From Campylobacteraceae bacterium (GTDB lineage Bacteria; Campylobacterota; Campylobacteria; Campylobacterales; Sulfurovaceae), in assembly GCA_027014605.1 (NCBI GenBank), contig JALWDJ010000094.1, forward strand, positions 1 through 64,000: a DNA stretch of 64,000 nucleotides, written 5' to 3'. How positions within the stretch are numbered: the first letter of the stretch is position 1; the number at the start of each line of letters is the position of its first letter. Below are positions 43,333 through 52,621 of the stretch, piece by piece. Below the pieces are notes generated by a model. That model searched no databases, was not told the DNA's origin, and was given only the letters and a program-made list of their open reading frames with translations. Position numbers and translations under genes: made by a program.

Positions 43333-43360
43333 ATAAAATTTTCCTTTTTTTAATTTTCAT

Positions 43361-43978
43361 CTATTTAATTGTTAATCCAAGACTATTCCACATCTGCATA
43401 CCACCACGATAATATAGTAGTTTGTCTTGAGGATAACCTACATTAATAAGAGTCTTAATTTCAGTAGTTGCCTGTTTATCCCATGCTCCATTACCAAATA
43501 TAAGTAGTGTTTGAGCATTATCAAAATTCCAGTTATAACCTATTTTTGTACCACCTAGAAGTGTTAAAATTTTATTAAAATATTTACTTTTTTTGTTAAG
43601 CATTGAGAATGGTAAATTTATTGCTGTTGGGATAGTACCTTTTTTATGCCATTTTCTAGTTCTTGCATCAATTAATAGTGAACCACTACTATTTTTCATA
43701 TTTTTAATAAAATTTAATACTTCAAGTTCTCCTAGAGTTTTTACATTTTCAATATTCATTGGTTGAATACAGTATGGAGGACACTCTTTTTTAATTTTAT
43801 TAAAACTACTACTTAATTTACTATTTGGCTCTTGAACTCTTTTTATAATAATTTTATTCCCTTTATCTTTTGCTATTATTGAAGTTAACTCTTTTGTAAT
43901 TTTTGTGTCAACTGCAAATAATGTATTTAAATTTAATATTATTCCTAAACTAATAGTAATACTCTTCTTTATTTTCAT
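43361..43978 (-). CDS. Exported rhodanese-fold protein lacking the catalytic cysteine
   Basis: A 205-residue secreted protein (signal peptide ending near LFAVDT). The C-terminal half is a rhodanese domain: ELEVLNFIKN, LLIDARTRKWHKKGTIPTAINLPFS, LLIFGNGAW and KLLYYRGGMQMWNSLGL. In active rhodaneses the strand after the DAR region ends in a cysteine loop; here that position is FGNGAWDKQ with no cysteine, so sulfur transfer is unlikely. A separate CPPYC pair lies at about 66-70, ahead of the domain. AAGGA precedes the ATG. It forms a two-gene unit with the PstS-like protein. Confidence 0.72.
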   Translation of the reverse strand: MKIKKSITISLGIILNLNTLFAVDTKITKELTSIIAKDKGNKIIIKRVQEPNSKLSSSFNKIKKECPPYCIQPMNIENVKTLGELEVLNFIKNMKNSSGSLLIDARTRKWHKKGTIPTAINLPFSMLNKKSKYFNKILTLLGGTKIGYNWNFDNAQTLLIFGNGAWDKQATTEIKTLINVGYPQDKLLYYRGGMQMWNSLGLTIK

Positions 43979-44109
43979 TATAATATTATCCTTCCTTATA
44001 TCTTAGCGATATTTTAAACAAAAAAACTAATAATAACTTTAAAACTTATTAAAATTTTATTTTTTTTAGATAAAATAATATTAAATAAAAAGCACAAGGT
44101 TTAATTAAT

Positions 44110-44760
44110 ATGTTTGATATTGAAAAAGATTATAGAGATGAGTATCAGATTGATTATATAAAAGAGAGTCAATCTGCAACTATTAATCAAGATAATGATG
44201 ATGATGAAAATAGTCTCTATTTTAAAATTTTATTTCTAGTAGGTACTATAGCTATTGTGGGATATTTAGGATTTTACTATATTCATAGTAGTCATGAGAC
44301 TCCTAAAAAGAGTAGAGTAATGGGTGTATCACATCTTAATTCTAATGAGGAGACTACTGTTCAGACTCCTCCATCAGTAAAAAAAGATAATACTTATATT
44401 AGAGATAATATTAAAAATATAGTTAGTAACTATGAAAAGGAAAATAGTAGAGTTCACTATAGAAACTCACAAGATATATCTAATGAACTTAATAGTATGG
44501 TTGATGCTTTTTATAATAAAAAAGCTTCTATTCCTATAGAGCTTAGTGGAATAGTTAATGAATTTTATAAAGAAAATAGTAAAGAGTTAAAAGGAGATAA
44601 AGATAGAATAATTACAGTTAAAGAGGGTGATACATTAGCTCTTATTGCACAACGATTTTATGGTAATGCTATGAAGTATCAAAAAATAATAGATGCAAAT
44701 AGACAGTTGCAAAAATCTACAACTCTATATATAGGAGAGAAAATCAAAATACCGTATTAA
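44110..44760 (+). CDS. Membrane-anchored LysM-domain protein
   Basis: A 216-residue protein with an acidic cytoplasmic N-terminus (about 1-35), one transmembrane helix (about 38-60; ILFLVGTIAIVGYLGFYYI), a variable periplasmic stalk, and a C-terminal LysM domain (about 163-216). The LysM domain contains TVKEGDTLALIAQRFYG and LYIGEKIKIPY. LysM binds the glycan backbone of peptidoglycan, so this tethers the inner membrane to the wall or localises a partner. No enzymatic domain. AAGG precedes the ATG. Convergent with speA. Confidence 0.8.
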   Translation: MFDIEKDYRDEYQIDYIKESQSATINQDNDDDENSLYFKILFLVGTIAIVGYLGFYYIHSSHETPKKSRVMGVSHLNSNEETTVQTPPSVKKDNTYIRDNIKNIVSNYEKENSRVHYRNSQDISNELNSMVDAFYNKKASIPIELSGIVNEFYKENSKELKGDKDRIITVKEGDTLALIAQRFYGNAMKYQKIIDANRQLQKSTTLYIGEKIKIPY

Positions 44761-44776
44761 TATTTTATATTAATTT

Positions 44777-46633
44777 TTAAAATCTATTTTTTTTTAATTG
44801 AATGGTTTTAAGATAACTATTTTCACTTAAATATAGATAGAGTTTACCTAAAAAATCTCTTTTCTTAGAGTGACTAAGAAGATTTGATTCCTCTATCATA
44901 TATTTTAGTTGTTTATCTATTAGGTTTTTATTATAATCAATATCTTCTAATACATCTATTAGATTTTGAGCTTCTATTAAATTATCTAATCTATAAGTTC
45001 CATCTTCATTAAAATTTACAATAACCTCTGTAGGGTGTGTAAAGAGATTATGTTTCATACCTAAAATCTCTTGGTAAGCTCCTGTTAGAAAAAATGCTAT
45101 AAAATATTCATCTTTTGTTATATCTATATCATGTAGATAGAGAGGTTTATCTCTATTAAATGTTATCTCTCCATCACTATCACAAGTAATATCCCAAAGT
45201 GTTGCAGAGTTTGTTGGTTTATTATCTAATCTATCTATTGGCATTATTGGAAAATTTTGCCCTAATCCCCAAAAATCAGGTAGAGATTGAAAAGCTGAAA
45301 AGTTAATTAGATATTTTTCTTGAATTTTATCTTGAAGTATTTTTAATTCATCTGTATCTTCATCTTTTAAGAGCATAATAGCTTTTTTTATAATTAAATT
45401 TACTAAAATTTCTGTATTTGAACGGTCTTCTAAATCTATATATCCTAAATCAAATAGGGTTAATAGACTCTCCATATGGTCAAGACTATCATGTAGATAC
45501 TCCCTTGCATTTGAGCGATTTATAGCTTTGAGAAGTGCATATAGCTCTTCTATTAGTGGTGGATTTTTATCTTTCAATCTTAAGCTTTTTTCATTATATT
45601 CACTTGAAAATAGTTCTAATACAGGTGCTATTAATATAGCATGGCTAGATGCTATAAATCTACCAGATTCTGTAAATATATCGGGTTCATCTATATTTTT
45701 ATTTTTAGAAATCTCTTTTATTAGAAATACTACATCATTAGCAAACTCTTTAAGTGAATAATTTAACTCTTTACTATTTAGATGTTGAGAGTATTCAATG
45801 GCTAATCCACCACCAATATTAATAGCATTTAACTCTTTAGCACCTCTTTTTTTTAAATCAGCATATATATTTCCTACCTCTCTTAGAGCCTTTTTTAAAG
45901 GTGCAATCTGATTTATTTGTGAACCTATATGAAAATGTATCATATATAATCTATCTAAAAGAGTACTCTCTTTTAATAACTCGTAAGCTTCTAGTATCTC
46001 TGTTGATGTTAATCCAAATTTAGAGCCATATCCTCCACTCTTTGCCCATATACCGACTCCAGAGCTGTGAAGTCTAACTCTTATGCCAATCTTAGGTTTA
46101 ATATGATGATTAAACTCTCTATCTACTTCTATAATAGTTTTTAACTCTCCAAGCCCCTCAATGGTGATAGTTATATTATGTCCCATATAACTAGCAATAA
46201 AACAGAGAGAAATCATCTCTTTATCTTTAAATCCATTTACTGTAATGGGAGAACCTAGAGGAGTATGAGTTATAGCAATAATAAGTTCAGCTTTACTTCC
46301 TGCCTCTAATCCATAATTATACTCTTTAGATACATCAATAAGTGAGTTTATAAAATTTGGAAATTGATTTACCTTTAGTGGAAATAGAGCATTAAACTCT
46401 CCATTATATGTAAATTCATTTTTTGCTCTATTAAACTCAAAATAGAGTTTACTTATCTGTTTTTTTATAAGATGGGGAAACCGTAGTAGAATTGGTCCTC
46501 TATGTCCTTTTTCTCGTATCTTTTTTACTATTTCTATTAAAGATGGTTGATTTTTATAATTAATATTTATTTTTCCATCTTTAACAATAAAATTGTTATC
46601 ACCCCAAATATCAATTCCATATATATTTTGCAT
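44777..46633 (-). CDS. speA: Biosynthetic arginine decarboxylase SpeA
   Basis: A 618-residue PLP-dependent fold III decarboxylase converting arginine to agmatine for polyamine synthesis. The PLP lysine lies in FPLKVNQFP (about 97-105); GLEAGSKAEL, HFHIGSQ and INIGGGLAIEY are the barrel motifs; and the C-terminal beta domain contains the conserved CDSDGEI (residue after ITCDSDG) and FLTGAYQEIL blocks. Size and motifs match SpeA rather than diaminopimelate decarboxylase. No agmatinase or deiminase lies nearby. Standalone gene. Confidence 0.93.
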   Translation of the reverse strand: MQNIYGIDIWGDNNFIVKDGKININYKNQPSLIEIVKKIREKGHRGPILLRFPHLIKKQISKLYFEFNRAKNEFTYNGEFNALFPLKVNQFPNFINSLIDVSKEYNYGLEAGSKAELIIAITHTPLGSPITVNGFKDKEMISLCFIASYMGHNITITIEGLGELKTIIEVDREFNHHIKPKIGIRVRLHSSGVGIWAKSGGYGSKFGLTSTEILEAYELLKESTLLDRLYMIHFHIGSQINQIAPLKKALREVGNIYADLKKRGAKELNAINIGGGLAIEYSQHLNSKELNYSLKEFANDVVFLIKEISKNKNIDEPDIFTESGRFIASSHAILIAPVLELFSSEYNEKSLRLKDKNPPLIEELYALLKAINRSNAREYLHDSLDHMESLLTLFDLGYIDLEDRSNTEILVNLIIKKAIMLLKDEDTDELKILQDKIQEKYLINFSAFQSLPDFWGLGQNFPIMPIDRLDNKPTNSATLWDITCDSDGEITFNRDKPLYLHDIDITKDEYFIAFFLTGAYQEILGMKHNLFTHPTEVIVNFNEDGTYRLDNLIEAQNLIDVLEDIDYNKNLIDKQLKYMIEESNLLSHSKKRDFLGKLYLYLSENSYLKTIQLKKNRF

Positions 46634-46738
46634 TGTTTCCCTTATATTAAAACTAATTTAAATAATAACATACTATTTGTAATATATTACTTTAATAAAA
46701 AATGTATATAATTTTAAGAAAAATATAAGGCTTATTTT

Positions 46739-47335
46739 GTGAAGTTAATATTAAGTTTAATATCTTTATCTCTATTAGCAAATGCTCATCAAATTGGTGG
46801 AACAGGGTTTTTATCTGGTTTTGAACATCCTGTTTTAGGATTTGACCATTTTTTAGCAATGGTTAGTGTTGGAATTTGGAGTGCTCAGATTGGAGGTAGA
46901 GCAATATGGTATGTTCCTGCTACTTTTGTATCTTTTATGATTGTTGGTGGGATTTTAGGTATATATGAGATTGAAGTTCCTATTTTTGAGATAGGTATTG
47001 CAATGTCTGTATTTTTACTTGGTATTGCAATAGCTAGTGAGAGATTTATCCCTGTAAAGATTGGTTTAGCATTTGTGGCATTCTTTGGAATATTTCATGG
47101 TTATGCTCATGGGGTTGAGATGCCAAATATATTAAATCCATTTCTATACTCAATAGGTTTTGTACTTGGAACTTCACTTATTCATATATTGGGTGTTTTT
47201 ATTGGAATAATATCTGAAAAAAATAGAAAATCAGCACAATTTTTAAGATATATTGGAGCTGGAATTGCAGGAATTGGACTTCATATATTAACTTCATTTA
47301 TTCCACTAATATTAATTATGATTAAAATGCAATGA
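46739..47335 (+). CDS. HupE/UreJ-family membrane protein
   Basis: A 198-residue membrane protein with a cleavable signal (MKLILSLISLSLLANAH) and about six helices. GFEHPVLGFDHFLAMVSVG (about 28-46) is the conserved histidine/aspartate first helix of HupE/UreJ, and a second histidine cluster FHGYAHGVEMP follows near 118-128. The family supplies nickel or cobalt for hydrogenase or urease. It starts at GTG after AAGGC. It is followed by a small exported protein of unknown function in the same direction. Metal inferred from family only. Confidence 0.85.
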   Translation: MKLILSLISLSLLANAHQIGGTGFLSGFEHPVLGFDHFLAMVSVGIWSAQIGGRAIWYVPATFVSFMIVGGILGIYEIEVPIFEIGIAMSVFLLGIAIASERFIPVKIGLAFVAFFGIFHGYAHGVEMPNILNPFLYSIGFVLGTSLIHILGVFIGIISEKNRKSAQFLRYIGAGIAGIGLHILTSFIPLILIMIKMQ

Positions 47336-47345
47336 GGAGATAGAA

Positions 47346-47654
47346 ATGAAAAAATTTGTATATATATTAATTTTAATTACTATTTTAGATGCCCATACTA
47401 AAATGATGTTAAAGAGGTATTATACATACTATTTATTGGGATATAAATACTCTAAGAGTATTTTAAATGATGTAAAAAGTAAGCATATAGCATTAGCTAA
47501 TAGTAAACAGATGTGTATTGATACTTTGGGTTCAGCATATATGGACTCTAAATTTAAAGGTTCATGTATTTTTGGTGCGACTAATGCAATGAGTGGAAAG
47601 ACTAAAATAGATTTAAAAACCTTTTTATCTAGTTATATCCATGAGAAATTTTAA
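47346..47654 (+). CDS. Small exported protein of unknown function downstream of hupE
   Basis: A 102-residue protein with a signal peptide (MKKFVYILILITILDA) and a short, basic mature part containing two cysteines (KQMCIDTLG and KGSCIFGA) that could pair. Not recognised. It starts 10 bases after the hupE stop with GAGGAG before its ATG, so it is probably co-expressed and might be a periplasmic partner. Its last four bases overlap the stop of the convergent coiled-coil gene. Confidence 0.55.
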   Translation: MKKFVYILILITILDAHTKMMLKRYYTYYLLGYKYSKSILNDVKSKHIALANSKQMCIDTLGSAYMDSKFKGSCIFGATNAMSGKTKIDLKTFLSSYIHEKF

Positions 47655-48091
47655 TTTTTTTTAGATTTTAGTTTTTCAATAGTCTCTTCTGCTTTTACTA
47701 AAACTCTCTCAAACTCCATTAACTCTTCATCTTTTTTCTGTATTAGAGCTTCTAACTCTGCAACTCTTGATGTTATATTGTTTCCATGTTTCTGTTGTAT
47801 CTCTTGAAGAGTATTTGATGTTTTTTGAAGTAGATTTATCTTTTTCATAAGTTCACCTTTTAATTCTCTATTTTTTTTATTGCAATCTTCTACTAACTGT
47901 TTTTCTTTATTATATCTTTCTTGAAGACTTTTTAATTGAGAGCTATATTCATCTTCTCTAATACTTATCTCATCATAATCCAAATCATACTCTTCAGCTC
48001 CCAGAGCTTTTCCAAAAAGCCAACCAATTAAAAACCCTAATAGTATGGCTACTATTAGACAAATAGCCATCTCTCCAATTAATTCAAACAT
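47651..48091 (-). CDS. Single-pass membrane protein with long coiled coil
   Basis: A 146-residue protein: one N-terminal transmembrane helix (about 6-30; MAICLIVAILLGFLIGWLFG), an acidic linker, then an almost continuous coiled coil from about 45 to the end. No family recognised. It follows the OmpA-like gene by six bases with AAGGAG before its ATG, so the two probably act together. A membrane-anchored spacer paired with a peptidoglycan-binding protein is a reasonable guess. Confidence 0.6.
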   Translation of the reverse strand: MFELIGEMAICLIVAILLGFLIGWLFGKALGAEEYDLDYDEISIREDEYSSQLKSLQERYNKEKQLVEDCNKKNRELKGELMKKINLLQKTSNTLQEIQQKHGNNITSRVAELEALIQKKDEELMEFERVLVKAEETIEKLKSKKN

Positions 48092-48097
48092 ACTATT

Positions 48098-48838
48098 TTA
48101 TCTCCTTTTTATCTCAATTTCTACTCTTCTATTTAAATGACTGTATGGTTTATTTTTATATAATAAGTTATCTTCTCCAAGTCCTTTATAGTCTATAATA
48201 TCAGGATTAATCCCATGACTTCCTAGATAGAGTTTAACACTTTTAGCTCTAGCTTCACTTATCCACTTATTAACACTCTTTTTACCACTAGCATCTGTAT
48301 AACCTCTAACATCTATTTTTATATTAGGAATATCTTTTATTATAGCTATAATCTCTTTTAGGGTTCTTTTACTTTGGGGTGTTAGTTTTGCACGATTTCT
48401 ATAAAAATTTATTTTTTTCTTTTTTAAAATTTCTGTTATTTTATTTTGGGCTATTTCTATATCATCTTCTATATTATTCTGTTCTATATCTGTAGTAATA
48501 TTGTTGCTACTATTTGTATCACTTTTAGTAATATTTTGTTCAAGATTTTTATCTTCTATATCTGTTGAAATTGTAATATTTGTATCTATTAAATTGTCTT
48601 TTCTATCTTGATTTGTATTATCTTTTTGAGGTGGATTAATCTCTTCTATAGTTTCAATCTCTTTAGATGGTAGATTACTATTTTGAGTATTATCTATTTT
48701 AGATTTTTCTATTCTATTCTCAGATATTAAATTTTCTGCTCTACTAATAAACGCATCTTTTTGTATAAAAATACATAGTATTATATACAAAGTAGATATT
48801 ATTGAACCATATAAAAGTATTTTAGTACTTTTTTTCAT
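48098..48838 (-). CDS. OmpA-family peptidoglycan-binding protein, inner-membrane anchored
   Basis: A 246-residue protein with an N-terminal signal-anchor (about 7-27), a long low-complexity linker rich in N, T, D and E (about 35-135), and a C-terminal OmpA-like domain (about 140-246). The OmpA-like part contains INFYRNRAKLTPQSKRTL, KIDVRGYTDASGK, SEARAKSVKLYL and HLNRRVEIEI. The NRRVEI arginine and TDASG residues that bind diaminopimelate are present. It should link the envelope to peptidoglycan. Co-transcribed with the coiled-coil membrane gene downstream. Confidence 0.8.
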   Translation of the reverse strand: MKKSTKILLYGSIISTLYIILCIFIQKDAFISRAENLISENRIEKSKIDNTQNSNLPSKEIETIEEINPPQKDNTNQDRKDNLIDTNITISTDIEDKNLEQNITKSDTNSSNNITTDIEQNNIEDDIEIAQNKITEILKKKKINFYRNRAKLTPQSKRTLKEIIAIIKDIPNIKIDVRGYTDASGKKSVNKWISEARAKSVKLYLGSHGINPDIIDYKGLGEDNLLYKNKPYSHLNRRVEIEIKRR

Positions 48839-49014
48839 AATTGAATTAATCCTTTTTTAAACTTTTAATAAAGTAGTAATTTTACGATATTATATTATAA
48901 TTTGTTATTAATTTAACTGAACTCATCAAATTATTCAACTAATTTATATTAAGTGAATATTATATAATTTTTAGTATAATCTTTAGATTTTTTTATATCC
49001 AAATAAGGAAAATT

Positions 49015-50181
49015 ATGCTTTCAAAACGAATACAGACACTATCTACTTCTATGACTATTGCTATTACTGCTTTAGCATTAGAGCTTAAGGCAGAGGGAAA
49101 AGATATTCTCTCTTTTTCTGCTGGAGAACCAGATTTTGATACACCTATAGAGATTAAAGAGGCTGCTATTAAGGCTATTAATGAAGGTAAAACAAAATAT
49201 ACAGCAGTTCCAGGTACTCCTGAACTTCTTAATGCCGTTGTAGGAAAATTAAAAAGAGACAATGGCTTAGAGTATGAAACTAATATGATACAGACAAATA
49301 ATGGAGCAAAACACTCTCTATTTAATCTATTTCAAGCTCTTATAGATGAGGGTGATGAGGTTATTATTCCTGCACCATATTGGGTAACTTATCCTGAAGT
49401 TGTAAAGTATTCTGGAGGTAAACCTGTAATTATAGAGACAGATGATACAACAAGTTTTAAGATTACTCCAGAGAAACTAAGCGAGGCTATTACCCCAAAA
49501 ACAAAAGTTTTAGTAATAACATCTCCTTCAAATCCGACTGGTTCGGTTTATACTAAAGAGGAGTTAGAGGCTTTAGCAGAAGTATTAAAAGATACTAATA
49601 TAATTGTATTTAGTGATGAGATGTATGAAAAACTTGTTTATGGTGGTGTAAAATTTACAGCATTAGCATCAATTTCAGAAGATATGTTTCAAAGAACAGT
49701 TACAATTAATGGTCTAAGTAAATCTGCTGCAATGACTGGTTGGAGATTTGGTTATCTTGCTACTCCAAATATAGAGTTAGTTAAAGCTATGAATAAGCTA
49801 CAGTCTCAAAGCACATCAAATATTAGCTCAATTACTCAAGCAGCTGCAATTGCAGGATTAGATGGTTCAATAGATAAGAGAGTTGAAGAGATGAGATTAG
49901 TTTTTGAGAGTAGAAGAGATAGGGCTTATGAGCTTATTAATGCAATTGATGGCTTATCTGTTATTAAACCTGATGGAGCATTCTATCTATTTATCAATAT
50001 CAAGGAGGTAGGTAGTGACTCGTTGAAATTTGCAAAGGAACTTTTAGCACAAGAGGGAGTAGCAGTTGTTCCTGGTATTGCATTTGGTGCAGAGGGGTAT
50101 ATTCGTCTCTCATTTGCTACAGATATTGATACTATTCAAGAGGGTATTAAGAGATTAGAAAATTTTATTAAGAGAAGATAA
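49015..50181 (+). CDS. aspC: Aspartate aminotransferase (class I, AspC/AspB type)
   Basis: A 388-residue fold-type I PLP enzyme, subfamily I-gamma. Recognisable are FSAGEPDFDTP, NNGAKHSLFNL, PAPYWVTYPE, SPSNPTGSVYT, the PLP lysine in INGLSKSAAMTGWRFGY, and the carboxylate-binding arginine in GYIRLSFA. It interconverts aspartate/2-oxoglutarate and oxaloacetate/glutamate, feeding on the same oxaloacetate pool as the malate and pckA/oad enzymes. Preceded by AAGGAAA; 176 bases of AT-rich spacer upstream contain only promoter-like sequence. Confidence 0.92.
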   Translation: MLSKRIQTLSTSMTIAITALALELKAEGKDILSFSAGEPDFDTPIEIKEAAIKAINEGKTKYTAVPGTPELLNAVVGKLKRDNGLEYETNMIQTNNGAKHSLFNLFQALIDEGDEVIIPAPYWVTYPEVVKYSGGKPVIIETDDTTSFKITPEKLSEAITPKTKVLVITSPSNPTGSVYTKEELEALAEVLKDTNIIVFSDEMYEKLVYGGVKFTALASISEDMFQRTVTINGLSKSAAMTGWRFGYLATPNIELVKAMNKLQSQSTSNISSITQAAAIAGLDGSIDKRVEEMRLVFESRRDRAYELINAIDGLSVIKPDGAFYLFINIKEVGSDSLKFAKELLAQEGVAVVPGIAFGAEGYIRLSFATDIDTIQEGIKRLENFIKRR

Positions 50182-50254
50182 ATTTTATTTTCGCTAAAGT
50201 TATATATTGGTTTTTTTTATTAAAGACCAAAATACAATAAAATAAGGAATATTA

Positions 50255-50590
50255 ATGAACATAGATTTAACTCCAGAAGCACTATTGTCACAGTTAGGGT
50301 ACTCAAAAACAGAATACTCCATTAAACAGATGGAGAGAATTATAAAAAATACCAATAATTTTGAGAGATTTTCAAGACATATATTATCTCTACATGACAA
50401 TTTAGCTCCAATAAAAGGGTTCATTGCTATGTCAAACTCACAAGATAACTTTAAAATCAAAGCTAGTGAAGATGTATCTCCTGAAATATCAGATGAGTTT
50501 AATAATAAAGTTAAAAAGTGGGCAAAAAAATATAAAGTAAAAATAAAAAAAGTCTCTAATAAACCAACATACTATATACTTGGACAGTAG
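50255..50590 (+). CDS. Hypothetical protein upstream of the UvrD-type helicase
   Basis: A 111-residue soluble, basic protein, not recognised. The N-terminal part (LTPEALLSQLGYSKTEYSIKQMERIIKN) looks helical and the C-terminal part (KKWAKKYKVKIKKVSNKPTYYIL) ends in an amphipathic basic stretch. AAGGAATATTA precedes the ATG, and its stop codon directly abuts the helicase ATG, so the two are translationally linked. A helicase-associated role is possible. The position next to such helicases may be conserved in related genomes, which I could not check. Confidence 0.65.
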   Translation: MNIDLTPEALLSQLGYSKTEYSIKQMERIIKNTNNFERFSRHILSLHDNLAPIKGFIAMSNSQDNFKIKASEDVSPEISDEFNNKVKKWAKKYKVKIKKVSNKPTYYILGQ

Positions 50591-52612
50591 ATGCCACTTA
50601 GTACTCTAAATAGAGAGCAGTTGAGTGCAGTCACTGCACCTATGGGCAATAATTTAGTTATTGCTAGTGCAGGGACAGGAAAGACATCTACAATAGTAGG
50701 AAGAATAGCAAATCTTATAAAGAGTGGAGTAGAGCCTTCTAGCATACTCCTCTTAACCTTTACTAATAAAGCTGCTGGTGAGATGTTACAGAGAGTTGGA
50801 AGATATTTTCCATCTTCTGTAGTCAATAGAATTGAGTCTGGAACTTTTCATGCAGTAAGCTATAGATGGTTAAAGGAGATGAGAGAAAATGTTATATTAA
50901 AACAGCCAAATGAATTAAAGACTCTATTTAGAAGTATATATGAGAAGAGACAGTTTAGAAGATTAAATCATGATATAGAGCCATTCTCTTCAACATATCT
51001 ATATGAACAGTATAGCTTATATCAAAATGCATCATTTGATGGTTTTGATATATGGTTTATAGATAAATATCCAGAACATAGAGTACTTATAGATATCTAT
51101 ATGAATATTATAGATGAGTATGAGCTTACAAAAGATAAATTTGGTTTTGTCTCATTTAATGATTTGCTTCTAAAAATGAAAGAACTCTTATTAGAAGAGG
51201 GTAGAGAGATAAGTGAAGTTTTAGTTGATGAGTATCAAGATACAAATACTCTTCAAAACTCATTAATAGATGCAATAGAGTCAAATTCTCTTTTTTGTGT
51301 GGGAGATTATGACCAGAGTATATACGCCTTTAATGGTGCAAATATTCAGAATATTGCTACCTTTACAAAAAGATATAAAGATGCTAGAGTATTTACTCTA
51401 AGTAAAAATTATCGTTCAACTGCTTCAATACTATCTTTAGCTAATATGGTTATTGAAAAAAATGAGAGAATTTATCCAAAAAAGTTAGAAGTTACTAAAA
51501 TTGATATAGATTTACCTCCAAGACTACTTATATATAGTGAACTATTTAATCAATATCAAGGGGTAGCAGAGAAAATTAAAAACTCAAATACAAAAAGAGA
51601 TGATATTGCTGTAATTTTTAGAAATAATTCAAGTGCAGATGGGGTTGAAGCTAGTTTAAGAGAACTTGGTATAAACTCAAAAAGAAAGGGTGGAAATAGT
51701 TTTTTTGATGCAAAAGAGGTTAAATTTCTATTAGATGTTCTATCATTAGTTGTAAATCAGAAAGATATGATGGCATTTATTCATATTTTTGAGTATGGAA
51801 AGGGGATTGGAACAGCATTAGCAAAAGAGATGTTTGAGTCTTTTATCCATTTTGGGGAGGGAAATCTATTTAGAGGTATATTATCTCCTACAATCTTTAC
51901 TCTTCCAAAACTAAATCCTACTAAAAATATACAATTAGGACTTTTTGATGATGATACACAGATTGGCTCAATTAGCCGTTTTAATGGTCTCTTATTAGAT
52001 GATAAGATAAAATCCAACCCTATATTAAAACATCCTAAGGTAACCTCTAATGGAGTTTTATTTTATAGAGATTTTTATAATTTTCTAAAATCAATAAGAG
52101 GTGTAAAACAGCCTAAAACTATGCTTTTAAAGCTTATCAATTCAGCTCTATATGAAAATATTATAGATACTTTATCAACTCAGAGAGCAAAACTTAAATC
52201 TGGTGAAATAGATAGAGAGAGAAAAAAATTAGCAAGAGAGAATATCTTAAGAAAAGCAAAACTCTTAAGTGATTTATCATCTCAATATAGAGAGGTAAGA
52301 AGATTTGTAAATGCAATGGTTTTAGGTGGAAATGAGTTGAGTCAAGGTAAGGGTGTAAATCTTTTAACAGTACATGCGAGTAAAGGTTTAGAGTTTAGAG
52401 AGGTATATGTTATAGATTTAATGGATGGTAGATTTCCAAATAGAAAACTTATAAGTAGAGGTGGAAGTATAGAAGAGGAGAGAAGACTATTTTATGTAGC
52501 AGTGACTAGAGCAAAAGAGAGATTATATCTCTCTTTTGCAAAATATGATAAAGTTAAAAAGATAGATTTTGAAGGTTCTCCATTTCTATATGAAGCTGGA
52601 TTATTGACTTAA
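50591..52612 (+). CDS. UvrD/Rep-family ATP-dependent DNA helicase
   Basis: A 673-residue superfamily 1A helicase. Motif I is ASAGTGKTST (25-34), Ia LLLTFTNKAAGEML, II VLVDEYQDTN, III GDYDQSIYAFNGA, IV SKNYRS, V LLTVHASKGLEFREVYVIDL, and VI RRLFYVAVTRAKERLYLSFA. Complete and in order, with a 3'-5' polarity expected. It is slightly smaller than E. coli UvrD (720) or Rep (673, the same length). The upstream hypothetical gene ends at its ATG. I cannot separate UvrD from Rep or PcrA by eye. Confidence 0.92.
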   Translation: MPLSTLNREQLSAVTAPMGNNLVIASAGTGKTSTIVGRIANLIKSGVEPSSILLLTFTNKAAGEMLQRVGRYFPSSVVNRIESGTFHAVSYRWLKEMRENVILKQPNELKTLFRSIYEKRQFRRLNHDIEPFSSTYLYEQYSLYQNASFDGFDIWFIDKYPEHRVLIDIYMNIIDEYELTKDKFGFVSFNDLLLKMKELLLEEGREISEVLVDEYQDTNTLQNSLIDAIESNSLFCVGDYDQSIYAFNGANIQNIATFTKRYKDARVFTLSKNYRSTASILSLANMVIEKNERIYPKKLEVTKIDIDLPPRLLIYSELFNQYQGVAEKIKNSNTKRDDIAVIFRNNSSADGVEASLRELGINSKRKGGNSFFDAKEVKFLLDVLSLVVNQKDMMAFIHIFEYGKGIGTALAKEMFESFIHFGEGNLFRGILSPTIFTLPKLNPTKNIQLGLFDDDTQIGSISRFNGLLLDDKIKSNPILKHPKVTSNGVLFYRDFYNFLKSIRGVKQPKTMLLKLINSALYENIIDTLSTQRAKLKSGEIDRERKKLARENILRKAKLLSDLSSQYREVRRFVNAMVLGGNELSQGKGVNLLTVHASKGLEFREVYVIDLMDGRFPNRKLISRGGSIEEERRLFYVAVTRAKERLYLSFAKYDKVKKIDFEGSPFLYEAGLLT

Positions 52613-52621
52613 AAATAGTTT

